Numbered from the stretch's first letter, positions 1 through 5,452 are shown. The stretch: 7,133 nt of DNA from an uncultured Candidatus Melainabacteria bacterium (GCA_937891325.1 CALAFU010000220.1:1-7133), one strand, 5' to 3'. Translations and numbers: made by a program. Notes: a model not told the origin generated them from the letters alone.

Positions 1-366
1 TTTTAAATAAGAATCAGCATTTGAAAATGGGATTAAAATTCTTTTTTCTTCATCAGGTAGAAAATGATGTTTGCAAAATTCAATGAACAATTCTTTTAAT
101 TTATCTTGACCTAAATAGTTTTCTTTTATTCTATAGTCAATTATTTTTGTTGTAGGTTGTGATAGGACATCTTCTTCAACGAAATTGAGTGTACCAATGA
201 TTTCGTGAGAGCCTTCACTTCTTAAGAAAAAAACATTTTCAGTTTTATCAATTTGCATCATAAAGTCTTCAAACAATTTCGAAAAGTTTGTTGTTTTATT
301 GTTTTCTTCGATTTTGTTTTGAATTTCTTTTTTGAATTCAGTCAGTAATTTGTCAAGATTGTTCAT
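1..366 (-). CDS. Hypothetical protein, partial (C-terminus beyond the left edge)
   Basis: An open frame of 122 codons runs leftward from ATG at 366-364 and leaves the window without a stop. A GGAA Shine-Dalgarno-like stretch lies at 378-375, 8 bases before the start. The N-terminus (about residues 1-40) is charged and probably helical. Residues about 50-122 have the alternation of a small alpha/beta domain: FFLRSEGSHEIIGTLNF, then IDYRIKENYLGQDKLKELF, then ILIPFSNADSY. That order is vaguely like a GNAT acetyltransferase (strand, strand, Q/G-containing loop before a helix, then a strand ending in N). The signature loop is poor, so this is only a suggestion. It is divergent from the replication genes and uses more C-ending codons than they do, so it is probably a separate transcription unit. 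The reading frame is solid; the function is unknown. Confidence 0.75.
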   Translation of the reverse strand, partial: MNNLDKLLTEFKKEIQNKIEENNKTTNFSKLFEDFMMQIDKTENVFFLRSEGSHEIIGTLNFVEEDVLSQPTTKIIDYRIKENYLGQDKLKELFIEFCKHHFLPDEEKRILIPFSNADSYLK

Positions 367-481
367 GATTGTTTTTCCAAGTTATGAAAAATTTTAATAA
401 TTTAAGAACTTTACTATTGCCTTTTTATCAAATCCGTGTCATATTTAATCATCTAGAGTTCAATATTTAAAGGTATTTATA
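367..481. promoter_or_regulatory. Divergent intergenic region with candidate promoters on both strands
   Basis: This 115-base AT-rich spacer separates two divergently read genes, so it should hold promoters for both. On the minus strand, TATAAATA (481-474) exactly matches the T4 late-promoter core and points at the 1-366 gene. On the plus strand, TTGCCT (417-422) and an extended -10-like TGT-CATATT (437-445) sit 17 bases apart, ahead of the 482 gene. Both are weak matches read by eye in very AT-rich DNA. An AAAGGT Shine-Dalgarno at 469-474 lies 7 bases before ATG 482. Confidence 0.35.
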
Positions 482-1252
482 ATGGCTAAAAGAAAAGATA
501 GTGAAGCATTGAATGTTCAGGCTGGTAATTGCCCTAAATGCGGAAAGCATAACATAACGGCTAAATATGTAAAGAATGAAGACAAATCTATTACGCAGAC
601 TATTTTGTGTAATGATTGTGGTAATTCTATTACAGTAACTGAAGCTAATCGTTATCGTGCTGCTAAAACAGCATTAACTAAATGGGGTTATGCTGAAGGC
701 TATGGTCCGGCTAAATTGGTTAAAGCTGAAGCAGTTAAAAAAGAAAAAACTGAATCTAAAATTACAGAAGTTAAACAAGTAGCTAAAAAAGAAGAAAAGA
801 AAAAAGTTGCAACTGTAAAAGACGTTAAAACAACTTTTAACAGCATGCCCAAAAAGAAAGAAAAAGAAGTTATTGCTGATGAAAAAAGAATTCAGTTATC
901 GCATGACAAAAATGAACTGTTGAAAACTTTAAAAAATGTCATTGCTAAATTTGAACAGAATAATCCAAAAGAAGATTGTCCTGTTACTTTAGGTGACTTG
1001 ATGAAAGTTTATGGATTTACAAATGAAGAAATCTCATCTGTAATGTCTGTTCCTAAATATAAAAAGAAATTTCTTAAGTCACGTCAGGAAGTTATTATGT
1101 ATTTGAATCAGGGTATTTCTGTTTATACTCGTGATAAAGAAGGAACTACTTTTAAATATACACCTGTTTGTAAATTGGAAGATACACAGGAAACAGCATA
1201 TATGTTTGACGCAACAGGTTTATCTAATTACGCTTATATTATTGAAAATTGA
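482..1252 (+). CDS. Zinc-ribbon protein of unknown function
   Basis: This 256-aa protein begins at ATG 482, preceded by AAAGGT at 469-474. Residues 17-46 form a zinc ribbon with pairs C17-x2-C20 (CPKCGK) and C43-x2-C46 (CNDCGN). Residues about 75-145 are a Lys/Glu/Ala/Val-rich, low-complexity, probably disordered or helical linker. Residues about 160-256 form a predicted globular domain that starts VTLGDLMKVYGFTNEEIS, which reads like a helix-turn-helix-type segment, and ends in a beta-rich stretch with aromatic residues. Zinc ribbons of this kind occur in nucleic-acid-binding and transcription proteins, so a DNA- or RNA-binding role is an inference from the ribbon, the basic linker and the replication-gene neighbourhood. 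I do not recognise the family. It lies 98 bases upstream of the uvsW-like gene and may be cotranscribed or separately controlled. Confidence 0.85.
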   Translation: MAKRKDSEALNVQAGNCPKCGKHNITAKYVKNEDKSITQTILCNDCGNSITVTEANRYRAAKTALTKWGYAEGYGPAKLVKAEAVKKEKTESKITEVKQVAKKEEKKKVATVKDVKTTFNSMPKKKEKEVIADEKRIQLSHDKNELLKTLKNVIAKFEQNNPKEDCPVTLGDLMKVYGFTNEEISSVMSVPKYKKKFLKSRQEVIMYLNQGISVYTRDKEGTTFKYTPVCKLEDTQETAYMFDATGLSNYAYIIEN

Positions 1253-1255
1253 CAC

Positions 1256-1284
1256 TAGGTGATTAATATTTATTTAATTACCTA
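1256..1284 (+). repeat. Imperfect hairpin after the zinc-ribbon gene
   Basis: TAGGTGATTAA (1256-1266) can pair with TTAATTACCTA (1274-1284) across a 7-base loop, giving an 11-bp stem with one G-U pair. It begins 3 bases after the stop of the 482 gene. No T-run follows, and the stem is AT-rich, so it is not a standard intrinsic terminator. It may be an RNA-processing or weak termination site, or chance. Confidence 0.35.
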
Positions 1285-1312
1285 TTGACAATATTACATT
1301 AGATGTGATACG
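1285..1312 (+). promoter_or_regulatory. Candidate sigma70-type promoter for the uvsW-like operon
   Basis: A perfect TTGACA (1285-1290) lies directly after the hairpin. Sixteen bases on is GATACG (1307-1312), only 3 of 6 to TATAAT, but preceded by an extended -10-like TG (1304-1305). It would start transcription about 30 bases before the uvsW-like ATG. The -10 is weak and phage promoters may differ, so this is tentative. Confidence 0.35.
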
Positions 1313-1350
1313 TTATTTTTCAAGCACAGTCTAATTGGAAGAAAATACAT

Positions 1351-4230
1351 ATGTTAACTATTACAAAATCAATGTGGTCGTTAATTTCAGATGAAGATGC
1401 TGATTTTATCAACCGTGTTAAAAAGCGTTTAACGCTTTTGTCGGCAGATGGTCAAAATCTGATTACTTTATATATGAATGTGGAAAATTCTTCTACATCA
1501 CTATATGTTCAATCAGGTTGTGTTGACGATTTGATTTTACCGTATTTTCATTTCAATAATATCATTGATCAAAGAAAGATCATTGATATTGATGTAAAAG
1601 AAACAATGAAAAAAGTTAAACAGGTGTATGATGAAATGGCTTTAGCATCACCTGGTTTTGAAGTACGTGAACATCAGTTGATGGGTACTTTAAAATGTTT
1701 AATTAACAAACATGGTATTTGTGAAGCAGCAACAGGTTGTTTTGTTGGTGATACGTTAATTTTAACAAATACAGGTTTTGAAACATTGTCATCATTGAGT
1801 ACGTATTTCAATGGTAAAGCTGTATTTTGTTCTGACGGTAAATTTCATAACATTATTTCTGCGCATTTATCAAAGTATGTTAAAGATACATTGAAAATTA
1901 AATTCAATGATGGTGTTGTTGTTGAATGTACGCCTGACCATTTGTTTTTGTTAAGCAATGGTAAATATGTAGAAGCTATTAATTTGTTAGCGGAATCACC
2001 GGTAGCAGGTGTTTATGGCAGTCGTATTGTTGAGCAGGTGTTTGCGGAACATTATGTTGAACCTATCCCTGTTTATGATATTGAAGTTGATTGCGACTTG
2101 CATAATTTTGCATTAAGTAATGGCGTTATTGTACATAATTCAGGTAAAACTGAAATTATTGCATCATTGTTTAAATTGATTGATGGGAAAATTCTAGTTA
2201 TTAACAATCGAACGAATATTCTTAATCAGATCGAAGGTCGTGCTAGACTTCGTGGCGTTGATCGTAAAATTGAATATTTGAATAGAAACCCTGTTTTGGA
2301 CAATTCGGACATTATTGTTTCAACTAATAATTTAGTGTGGAATATGGTGAAACGTCAAGATCCAAAAATCATGAGATATTTGAAAAGTGTAAGAGCTATT
2401 ATCGTGGACGAATGTTTTATTGGTTCAACGAAAGTGTTAACAGAGTTTGGTGAAAAGCAAATTAAAGATATTGTTGAAGGTGAAAGGGTTTGGACATTTA
2501 ATGAATTGACATCTTGTTATGAATTAAATTCTGTTGAAAAGTTAATAGAAAAACCTTTAGTGAAAAATTTAGTGAAAGTAAGCACAAAAACGAAATCTTT
2601 TGTTTGCACTGAAGATCATAAAATCTTTACTAAAAATGGTTGGAAAGAAGCGAAATATTTAACTAATGATGATTATTTATGTGAGGTTTCAGATGGTATC
2701 AAAATACGACAACACGCCTTGTTCAATGTGTGGAAAATTAATATAACATCCAACAAAGCGACAGAAGGATTATTTACGAAAATTCGGAGTTATTTATTGT
2801 TGTCAAGAATGTTCAAAAAAGAAATTGGCACAAGTGGCAAGCATAAATATGACGAAAACAAATTTGCGTCGTCGGAATATTATTTCGAAGAGGATGAAAG
2901 AACAAAACCCGATGTCAAAAGAAGAAGTTCGGGAAAAAGTAAGCAATACATTAAAAGCTATGAATTGGAAACCAAAAGTTCATGGTGGAAATGGTTGTGG
3001 GCTAACTGTTCCTCAACAAATGTTGCTAAACGAATTAGATGGTTTTGTAGCAGAGTTTGCAATAAAAACGGGTTTTTCACAAAAAGACAATTCCGGTTAT
3101 CCAACGTGTTACAAAGTAGATTTGGCGAACGAAAAGCTGAAAATTGCCATAGAAGTAGATGGTTTTTCACATTGTTCTTTAAAGGCTCAAGAACGGGATG
3201 CAAAGAAAGAAAAGTTTTTAATTTCAATAGAGTGGAAAGTGTTGAGATTCAAAAATGCGGAGATTCTAAACAATGTGCAAGATTGTGTCCAGAAAGTAAA
3301 GTCTATGATTTAACGGTGCAAAATAACCATAATTATTTTGTTGAAGGATATTTGGTTCACAATTGTCATCACGGTAGCTGTCAGAGCATTGCAATACCTG
3401 CAATGATTGCAAATCCGGAATATTTAATTGGGTTTACGGCCTCGCCTTTTAAAGAAGGTGGTCAGTGCGTTGATGATATTGTGTTGAAAGCGTTGTTTGG
3501 TAATTCTTTTTATTACATCTCATCAAAATACTTGCGTGATAAAGGTTATTCGTCGTTAGTATATTCATATTATATTAATTACGCACCAAAAGCACATGTG
3601 TTTTGTCGTGGGTGTACAGATGTGTATAAGAAGTATGTTGCTGAAAACTTTAATCGTAATGAAGCAGCATATCGTTGTATAGATTTTTGTTATAGAAATA
3701 ATCTAAAGATTTTAGTCATGGTTAGTCGTATTGAACATGGTAAAGCTATTCTTCGGGAAATGGAAGACAGGGGGATTAAAGCTTTATTCATGTGTGGTGG
3801 CAATACTATTTATGAAGCTACTAATGCAACAGAAAAAACTAAAAAAGGTATGGTTCAGCATGTTGTAGTAGAGCGTAAAGGTAATGCTGAAACCATTAAG
3901 AAAGCTATTCGTGAAGAAGGTTATCGTGTAATTGTTGGAAATGTTGTTTTTAATGAAGGTATCGATGTACCAGAATTTGATGTAGGTATTTTGATGGATG
4001 CAGGTAAAAACATTATTTCACATGTTCAGCGTATTGGTCGTGTGACTAGAAGAAAAGATAAAGGGCTGAATTGTTCAGTTTTCGTTGATTTTAATGATAA
4101 AGGTCATCCATATCTTGAGTCATGGGTTCGTGAACGAAAAAAACATTTGGCGGATGAGGGCATTCCAGAAATTAATGAAGATCAGTTTAAACTGTTAATT
4201 CAGAAAATGGGCGCCTCAAAGTTAGGTTGA
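1351..4230 (+). CDS. uvsW: UvsW-like SF2 DNA/RNA helicase precursor carrying two inteins
   Basis: This 959-aa precursor starts at ATG 1351 with GGAAG at 1337-1341. Removing inteins at residues 130-263 and 355-671 leaves exteins of 129, 91 and 288 aa. The 508-aa product is close to T4 UvsW (about 500 aa). Visible motifs: an FEVREHQ Q-motif-like stretch (about 103-109); Walker A as AATG|SGKTE, split by intein 1; motif Ia around ILVINNRTNILNQ; motif II as IIVDE|CHH, split by intein 2; motif III GFTASP (694-699); motif V NEGIDVPE (about 868-875); motif VI QRIGRVTRR (893-901). UvsW proteins unwind R-loops and branched or recombination DNA, which moves a phage from origin-dependent to recombination-dependent replication. 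The DECH box and RIGRVTRR motif fit this family. Both ATPase motifs are broken until splicing, so the precursor should be inactive. Four cysteines in the RecA2 part (752, 755, 776, 780) might bind zinc. UvsW is the best match; another phage SF2 helicase of the same clade is possible. Confidence 0.9.
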   Translation: MLTITKSMWSLISDEDADFINRVKKRLTLLSADGQNLITLYMNVENSSTSLYVQSGCVDDLILPYFHFNNIIDQRKIIDIDVKETMKKVKQVYDEMALASPGFEVREHQLMGTLKCLINKHGICEAATGCFVGDTLILTNTGFETLSSLSTYFNGKAVFCSDGKFHNIISAHLSKYVKDTLKIKFNDGVVVECTPDHLFLLSNGKYVEAINLLAESPVAGVYGSRIVEQVFAEHYVEPIPVYDIEVDCDLHNFALSNGVIVHNSGKTEIIASLFKLIDGKILVINNRTNILNQIEGRARLRGVDRKIEYLNRNPVLDNSDIIVSTNNLVWNMVKRQDPKIMRYLKSVRAIIVDECFIGSTKVLTEFGEKQIKDIVEGERVWTFNELTSCYELNSVEKLIEKPLVKNLVKVSTKTKSFVCTEDHKIFTKNGWKEAKYLTNDDYLCEVSDGIKIRQHALFNVWKINITSNKATEGLFTKIRSYLLLSRMFKKEIGTSGKHKYDENKFASSEYYFEEDERTKPDVKRRSSGKSKQYIKSYELETKSSWWKWLWANCSSTNVAKRIRWFCSRVCNKNGFFTKRQFRLSNVLQSRFGERKAENCHRSRWFFTLFFKGSRTGCKERKVFNFNRVESVEIQKCGDSKQCARLCPESKVYDLTVQNNHNYFVEGYLVHNCHHGSCQSIAIPAMIANPEYLIGFTASPFKEGGQCVDDIVLKALFGNSFYYISSKYLRDKGYSSLVYSYYINYAPKAHVFCRGCTDVYKKYVAENFNRNEAAYRCIDFCYRNNLKILVMVSRIEHGKAILREMEDRGIKALFMCGGNTIYEATNATEKTKKGMVQHVVVERKGNAETIKKAIREEGYRVIVGNVVFNEGIDVPEFDVGILMDAGKNIISHVQRIGRVTRRKDKGLNCSVFVDFNDKGHPYLESWVRERKKHLADEGIPEINEDQFKLLIQKMGASKLG
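1738..2139 (+). mobile_element. Intein 1: continuous mini-intein in Walker A of the UvsW-like helicase
   Basis: This encodes 134 aa (precursor residues 130-263). It starts at Cys after AATG and ends in VIVHN before SGKTE, so removal restores AATGSGKTE. Block A is CFVGDTLILTNTG. Block B is VVECTPDHLF with the TxxH pattern. Block F is PVYDIEVDCDLHNF. Block G is NGVIVHN, with the penultimate His and terminal Asn needed for Asn cyclisation. The +1 extein residue is Ser. About 40 residues separate blocks B and F, too few for an endonuclease, so it splices but cannot home by itself. The GTG-rich reading frame is intact throughout. Confidence 0.93.
2683..2687 (+). promoter_or_regulatory. Internal Shine-Dalgarno for the nested endonuclease
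   Basis: GAGGT at 2683-2687 (in GTGAGGTTT) sits 5 bases before ATG 2693, the start that puts a zinc-finger sequence in frame with the endonuclease. It is among the best ribosome-binding sites in the window and lies inside the intein coding sequence, which supports independent initiation of the nested gene. Confidence 0.6.
2693..2824 (+). pseudogene. 5' part of the nested endonuclease gene, zinc finger interrupted by in-frame TAA
   Basis: From ATG 2693 the endonuclease frame reads MVSKYDNTPCSMCGKLI, then TAA (2744-2746), then HPTKRQ and, near the end, YCCQECSKKK, continuing without a further stop into the catalytic ORF. CSMCGK and CCQEC are the two cysteine knuckles of a small zinc finger of the kind seen at the N-terminus of phage homing endonucleases. 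The sequence on both sides of the TAA makes sense as one domain, so the stop looks like a single-codon lesion and not the end of a separate gene. TAA is used as a normal stop by other genes here (5223-5225, 6206-6208), so genome-wide recoding is unlikely. Read-through, a sequencing error or recent inactivation remain open. Confidence 0.65.
2825..3313 (+). CDS. EDxHD/Vsr-like homing endonuclease, nested in the +1 frame inside intein 2
   Basis: The stretch open after the TAA encodes 162 aa if counted from TTG 2825; the first ATG is 2849. The original start was probably ATG 2693. Residues 28-64 (NPMSKEEVREKVSNTLK, then GGNG and LTVPQQ) resemble the linker and DNA-binding region of phage endonucleases. 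The catalytic core has YPTCYKVD (D99), IAIEVDGFSH (E110, D112, H116), D125 and WKVLRFKN (137-144), the pattern of the Vsr-fold/DUF559-related EDxHD family described next to split inteins in phage genes. Its role would be to cut intein-less uvsW alleles so the intein is copied in by repair. Its stop TAA (3311-3313) lies within the intein's block F codons. It is wholly inside the helicase gene in another frame. About 68 codons beginning AA, GA or AG are never preceded by a T-ending codon, which is what keeps the intein frame open. The family call is strong; whether it is expressed after the TAA is unknown. Confidence 0.75.
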   Translation: MAQVASINMTKTNLRRRNIISKRMKEQNPMSKEEVREKVSNTLKAMNWKPKVHGGNGCGLTVPQQMLLNELDGFVAEFAIKTGFSQKDNSGYPTCYKVDLANEKLKIAIEVDGFSHCSLKAQERDAKKEKFLISIEWKVLRFKNAEILNNVQDCVQKVKSMI

Positions 4231-4268
4231 TCTGTTGGCAACATAGTTCTATTTGAAAAGGATTTGAT

Positions 4269-5225
4269 ATGGAAAACGAAAACGAAGAAGTTGTACAGGA
4301 TACAACGTATGATTTTGAATTTGAAATGCAGCAGAAAATTGTTGCTTTGCTTTTTCAGGATTTTACCTATTTGTCAACAGTTGGTGTTGAATTAATTAAA
4401 CCGTCTTTTTTTGATAACGTATATTTACAGAATATTTGTAAATGGATTATTACGTATTATGAACAGTATCATACAAAACCGACTGAAGCTGTTTTATTGA
4501 CTGAACTGAATAATTATTCAAGCAAGTTTAATATTCCAATTTCTGAACAGGAAAATTTTGCGTCTTGCATTCGTAGTTTAACTACAACTGTAATCGATGA
4601 TGCGCAGTATATTAAAGATCAAGCTTTAGATTTTGCTAAAAGTGTTGCAATGCGTGACGCTATTGGTAAATTGGTTGATATTTATGATAAATCACATGAT
4701 TACGAAAAAGCTGTAACTATTATTGAAGATGCTTTATCAGTTGGCGCAGGTGCTAATTTAGGTTTGGATTTGCTCGATTCGCTTTATGAATTACCGCAGA
4801 TGTTGCGTGAAAGTTATAGTCGAGATCAAATGTTTATGACAGGCATTCCTTCACTTGATGATGCTTTTGGTGGTGGTATTGCTAAAGGTGAATTGTATGT
4901 ATTTTGTCTTGCAGGTGATACAAAAGTCAAAACAAATAAAGGTTTTTTTGCAATTAAGGATTTGGTAGATAACTTTAAAGATAAAAAAGCATATTCAGTA
5001 GATGAAAACGGCAATACTTTTGAAACTGATATTTATCGTGTTTGGAAAACTAGAGATACTGATGAGTTGATGGAATTGACGTTTGATAATGGTTATACGA
5101 TTAAATGTACACCAGATCATAAATTTCGTATCACAAACCCTAAAGCGGATGACAAAACTGTTATTTGGTCTGAAGGTGTGGCATATAAAAAAGCGGAAGA
5201 TTTAACTGAAGATGATGAATTTTAA
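4269..5225 (+). CDS. dnaB: Replicative DNA helicase (DnaB/gp41-like), N-terminal part fused to split-intein N-half
   Basis: The 318-aa product starts at ATG 4269, with AAGGA at 4258-4262 and a 38-base gap after uvsW. Residues 1-212 are the N-extein. They contain a helical DnaB-type N-terminal domain (about 15-150, with QQKIVALLF, IKPSFFDNVYLQ and DDAQYIKDQA) and the start of the RecA-like domain (TGIPSLDDAFGGGIAKGELYVF in two parts, 191-212). Residues 213-318 are an intein N-half that starts CLAGDTKVKT and ends at TAA 5223. There is no Walker A. The protein therefore has no ATPase until it is trans-spliced to the product of 5336-6208, giving 212 + 251 = 463 aa, close to T4 gp41 (475 aa). Gp41-type helicases form hexamers that unwind the fork and recruit primase. 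The first 14 codon bases of the following ORF overlap its end. Confidence 0.9.
   Translation: MENENEEVVQDTTYDFEFEMQQKIVALLFQDFTYLSTVGVELIKPSFFDNVYLQNICKWIITYYEQYHTKPTEAVLLTELNNYSSKFNIPISEQENFASCIRSLTTTVIDDAQYIKDQALDFAKSVAMRDAIGKLVDIYDKSHDYEKAVTIIEDALSVGAGANLGLDLLDSLYELPQMLRESYSRDQMFMTGIPSLDDAFGGGIAKGELYVFCLAGDTKVKTNKGFFAIKDLVDNFKDKKAYSVDENGNTFETDIYRVWKTRDTDELMELTFDNGYTIKCTPDHKFRITNPKADDKTVIWSEGVAYKKAEDLTEDDEF
4905..5222 (+). mobile_element. Split intein 3, N-half (IntN, 106 aa)
   Basis: IntN begins at Cys (TGT 4905-4907), directly after ELYVF. Block A is CLAGDTKVKTNKG. Block B is YTIKCTPDHKF, with the TxxH residues. After block B come about 30 residues ending AEDLTEDDEF, where translation stops. 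A length near 100 aa is usual for natural IntN fragments. The matching C-half is encoded about 110 bases downstream in another frame. Confidence 0.88.
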
Positions 5226-5352
5226 AACATTAAAGGTTGACGAACTGTCTGATTTTGTGATAACATCACTGAAGTTTTTATACAAAAACGATTTGGATTA
5301 TGTTCTGAAGTTGGGGTTAAGCGAGGAAGTTATTGATGAAATTAGTAAATAA
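5212..5352 (+). CDS. Small 46-aa ORF between the split-intein halves
   Basis: This frame opens at ATG ATG (5212, 5215), overlapping the end of the IntN ORF by 11-14 bases, and stops at TAA 5350-5352, overlapping the start of the IntC ORF by 17 bases. GGAAGA at 5195-5200 lies 11 bases before the first ATG. The product (MMNFKTLKVDELSDF onward, ending VIDEISK) is short, with a predicted helix, a hydrophobic middle and an acidic end. I see no endonuclease motif. It occupies the place where a free-standing homing endonuclease gene sits in described fractured phage genes. It could be a small real gene, a remnant, or the former linker of a once-continuous intein broken by two frameshifts. The overlapping starts and stops favour translational coupling. 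Confidence 0.5.
   Translation: MMNFKTLKVDELSDFVITSLKFLYKNDLDYVLKLGLSEEVIDEISK
5323..5329 (+). promoter_or_regulatory. Shine-Dalgarno that sets the start of the IntC-helicase half
   Basis: GAGGAAG (5323-5329) lies 6 bases before ATG 5336, an ideal spacing. It supports ATG 5336 over the upstream TTG 5333 and argues that the C-terminal half is made by its own initiation, not by frameshifting from upstream. Confidence 0.75.
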
Positions 5353-5452
5353 AAAACGTATTCACCTTGATGAAAAGGTTCCTGTTTATAATTTGACAGT
5401 CGATAACAAGTATCATAACTTCGAGTTAAGTCATTGTTTTTACAGCAAAAAC
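5336..5452 (+). mobile_element. Split intein 3, C-half (IntC, 39 aa)
   Basis: This 39-residue IntC has a basic lead (MKLVNKKRIH), block F VPVYNLTVDNKYHNF and a C-terminus HCFYSKN followed by +1 Cys. Natural IntC fragments are about 35-40 residues, so the size fits. The usual penultimate His is Lys here; the terminal Asn and block F His are kept. Joining IntN and IntC restores ELYVF-CGAPGRGKS. Confidence 0.88.

Larger units (their letters stand above)
2413..3363 (+). mobile_element. Intein 2: 317-aa intein in the DECH box, containing an out-of-frame endonuclease gene
   Basis: The intein begins at Cys after IIVDE (block A CFIGSTKVLTEFG) and ends YLVHN before CHHGS, so splicing restores DECHH with Cys as +1 residue. 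Block B is SFVCTEDHKIF. About 93 N-terminal residues (to about base 2692) and the last 23 or so (SKVYDLTVQNNHNYF then VEGYLVHN) look like normal splicing-domain sequence. The roughly 205 residues between (about bases 2693-3310) look like no known domain in this frame. They are unusually rich in K, R, C, W and F, as expected of an off-frame translation. In the next frame the same bases encode a homing endonuclease. The intein frame nevertheless has no stop anywhere, so the whole precursor can be translated and spliced. Confidence 0.92.

Noticed and set aside
2815..2821. A AAA AAG slippery heptamer, as in dnaX, in the endonuclease frame
   Set aside because: In that frame a -1 shift would lead from the endonuclease into the intein frame, but translation from ATG 2693 is already stopped at 2744. 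From the intein frame it does not read as a -1 heptamer and would lead to the wrong frame. No clear stimulating stem was seen.
2958..3227. 89-codon minus-strand ORF
   Set aside because: It lies opposite the dual-coding region, has no motif or convincing ribosome site, and is best explained as a shadow.
2693..3313. Phage-wide recoding of TAA as a sense codon to explain the endonuclease stop
   Set aside because: TAA ends the IntN ORF at 5223 and the helicase C-half at 6206, just where those proteins should end, and no other gene here has an internal TAA.
4232..4242. TGTTGGCAACA palindrome between uvsW and the next gene
   Set aside because: Arms of 5 bases with one base between cannot form a hairpin and no T-run follows; too short to call an operator without conservation.
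4826..5014. 62-codon minus-strand ORF over the helicase/IntN junction
   Set aside because: Fully opposite a well-supported gene with no recognisable domain; a shadow.
5212..5352. Frameshift pseudogene reading of the replicative helicase
   Set aside because: Exteins and intein blocks are intact on both sides, and IntC has its own strong Shine-Dalgarno at 5323-5329 with ideal spacing. This fits a working split intein better than decay.
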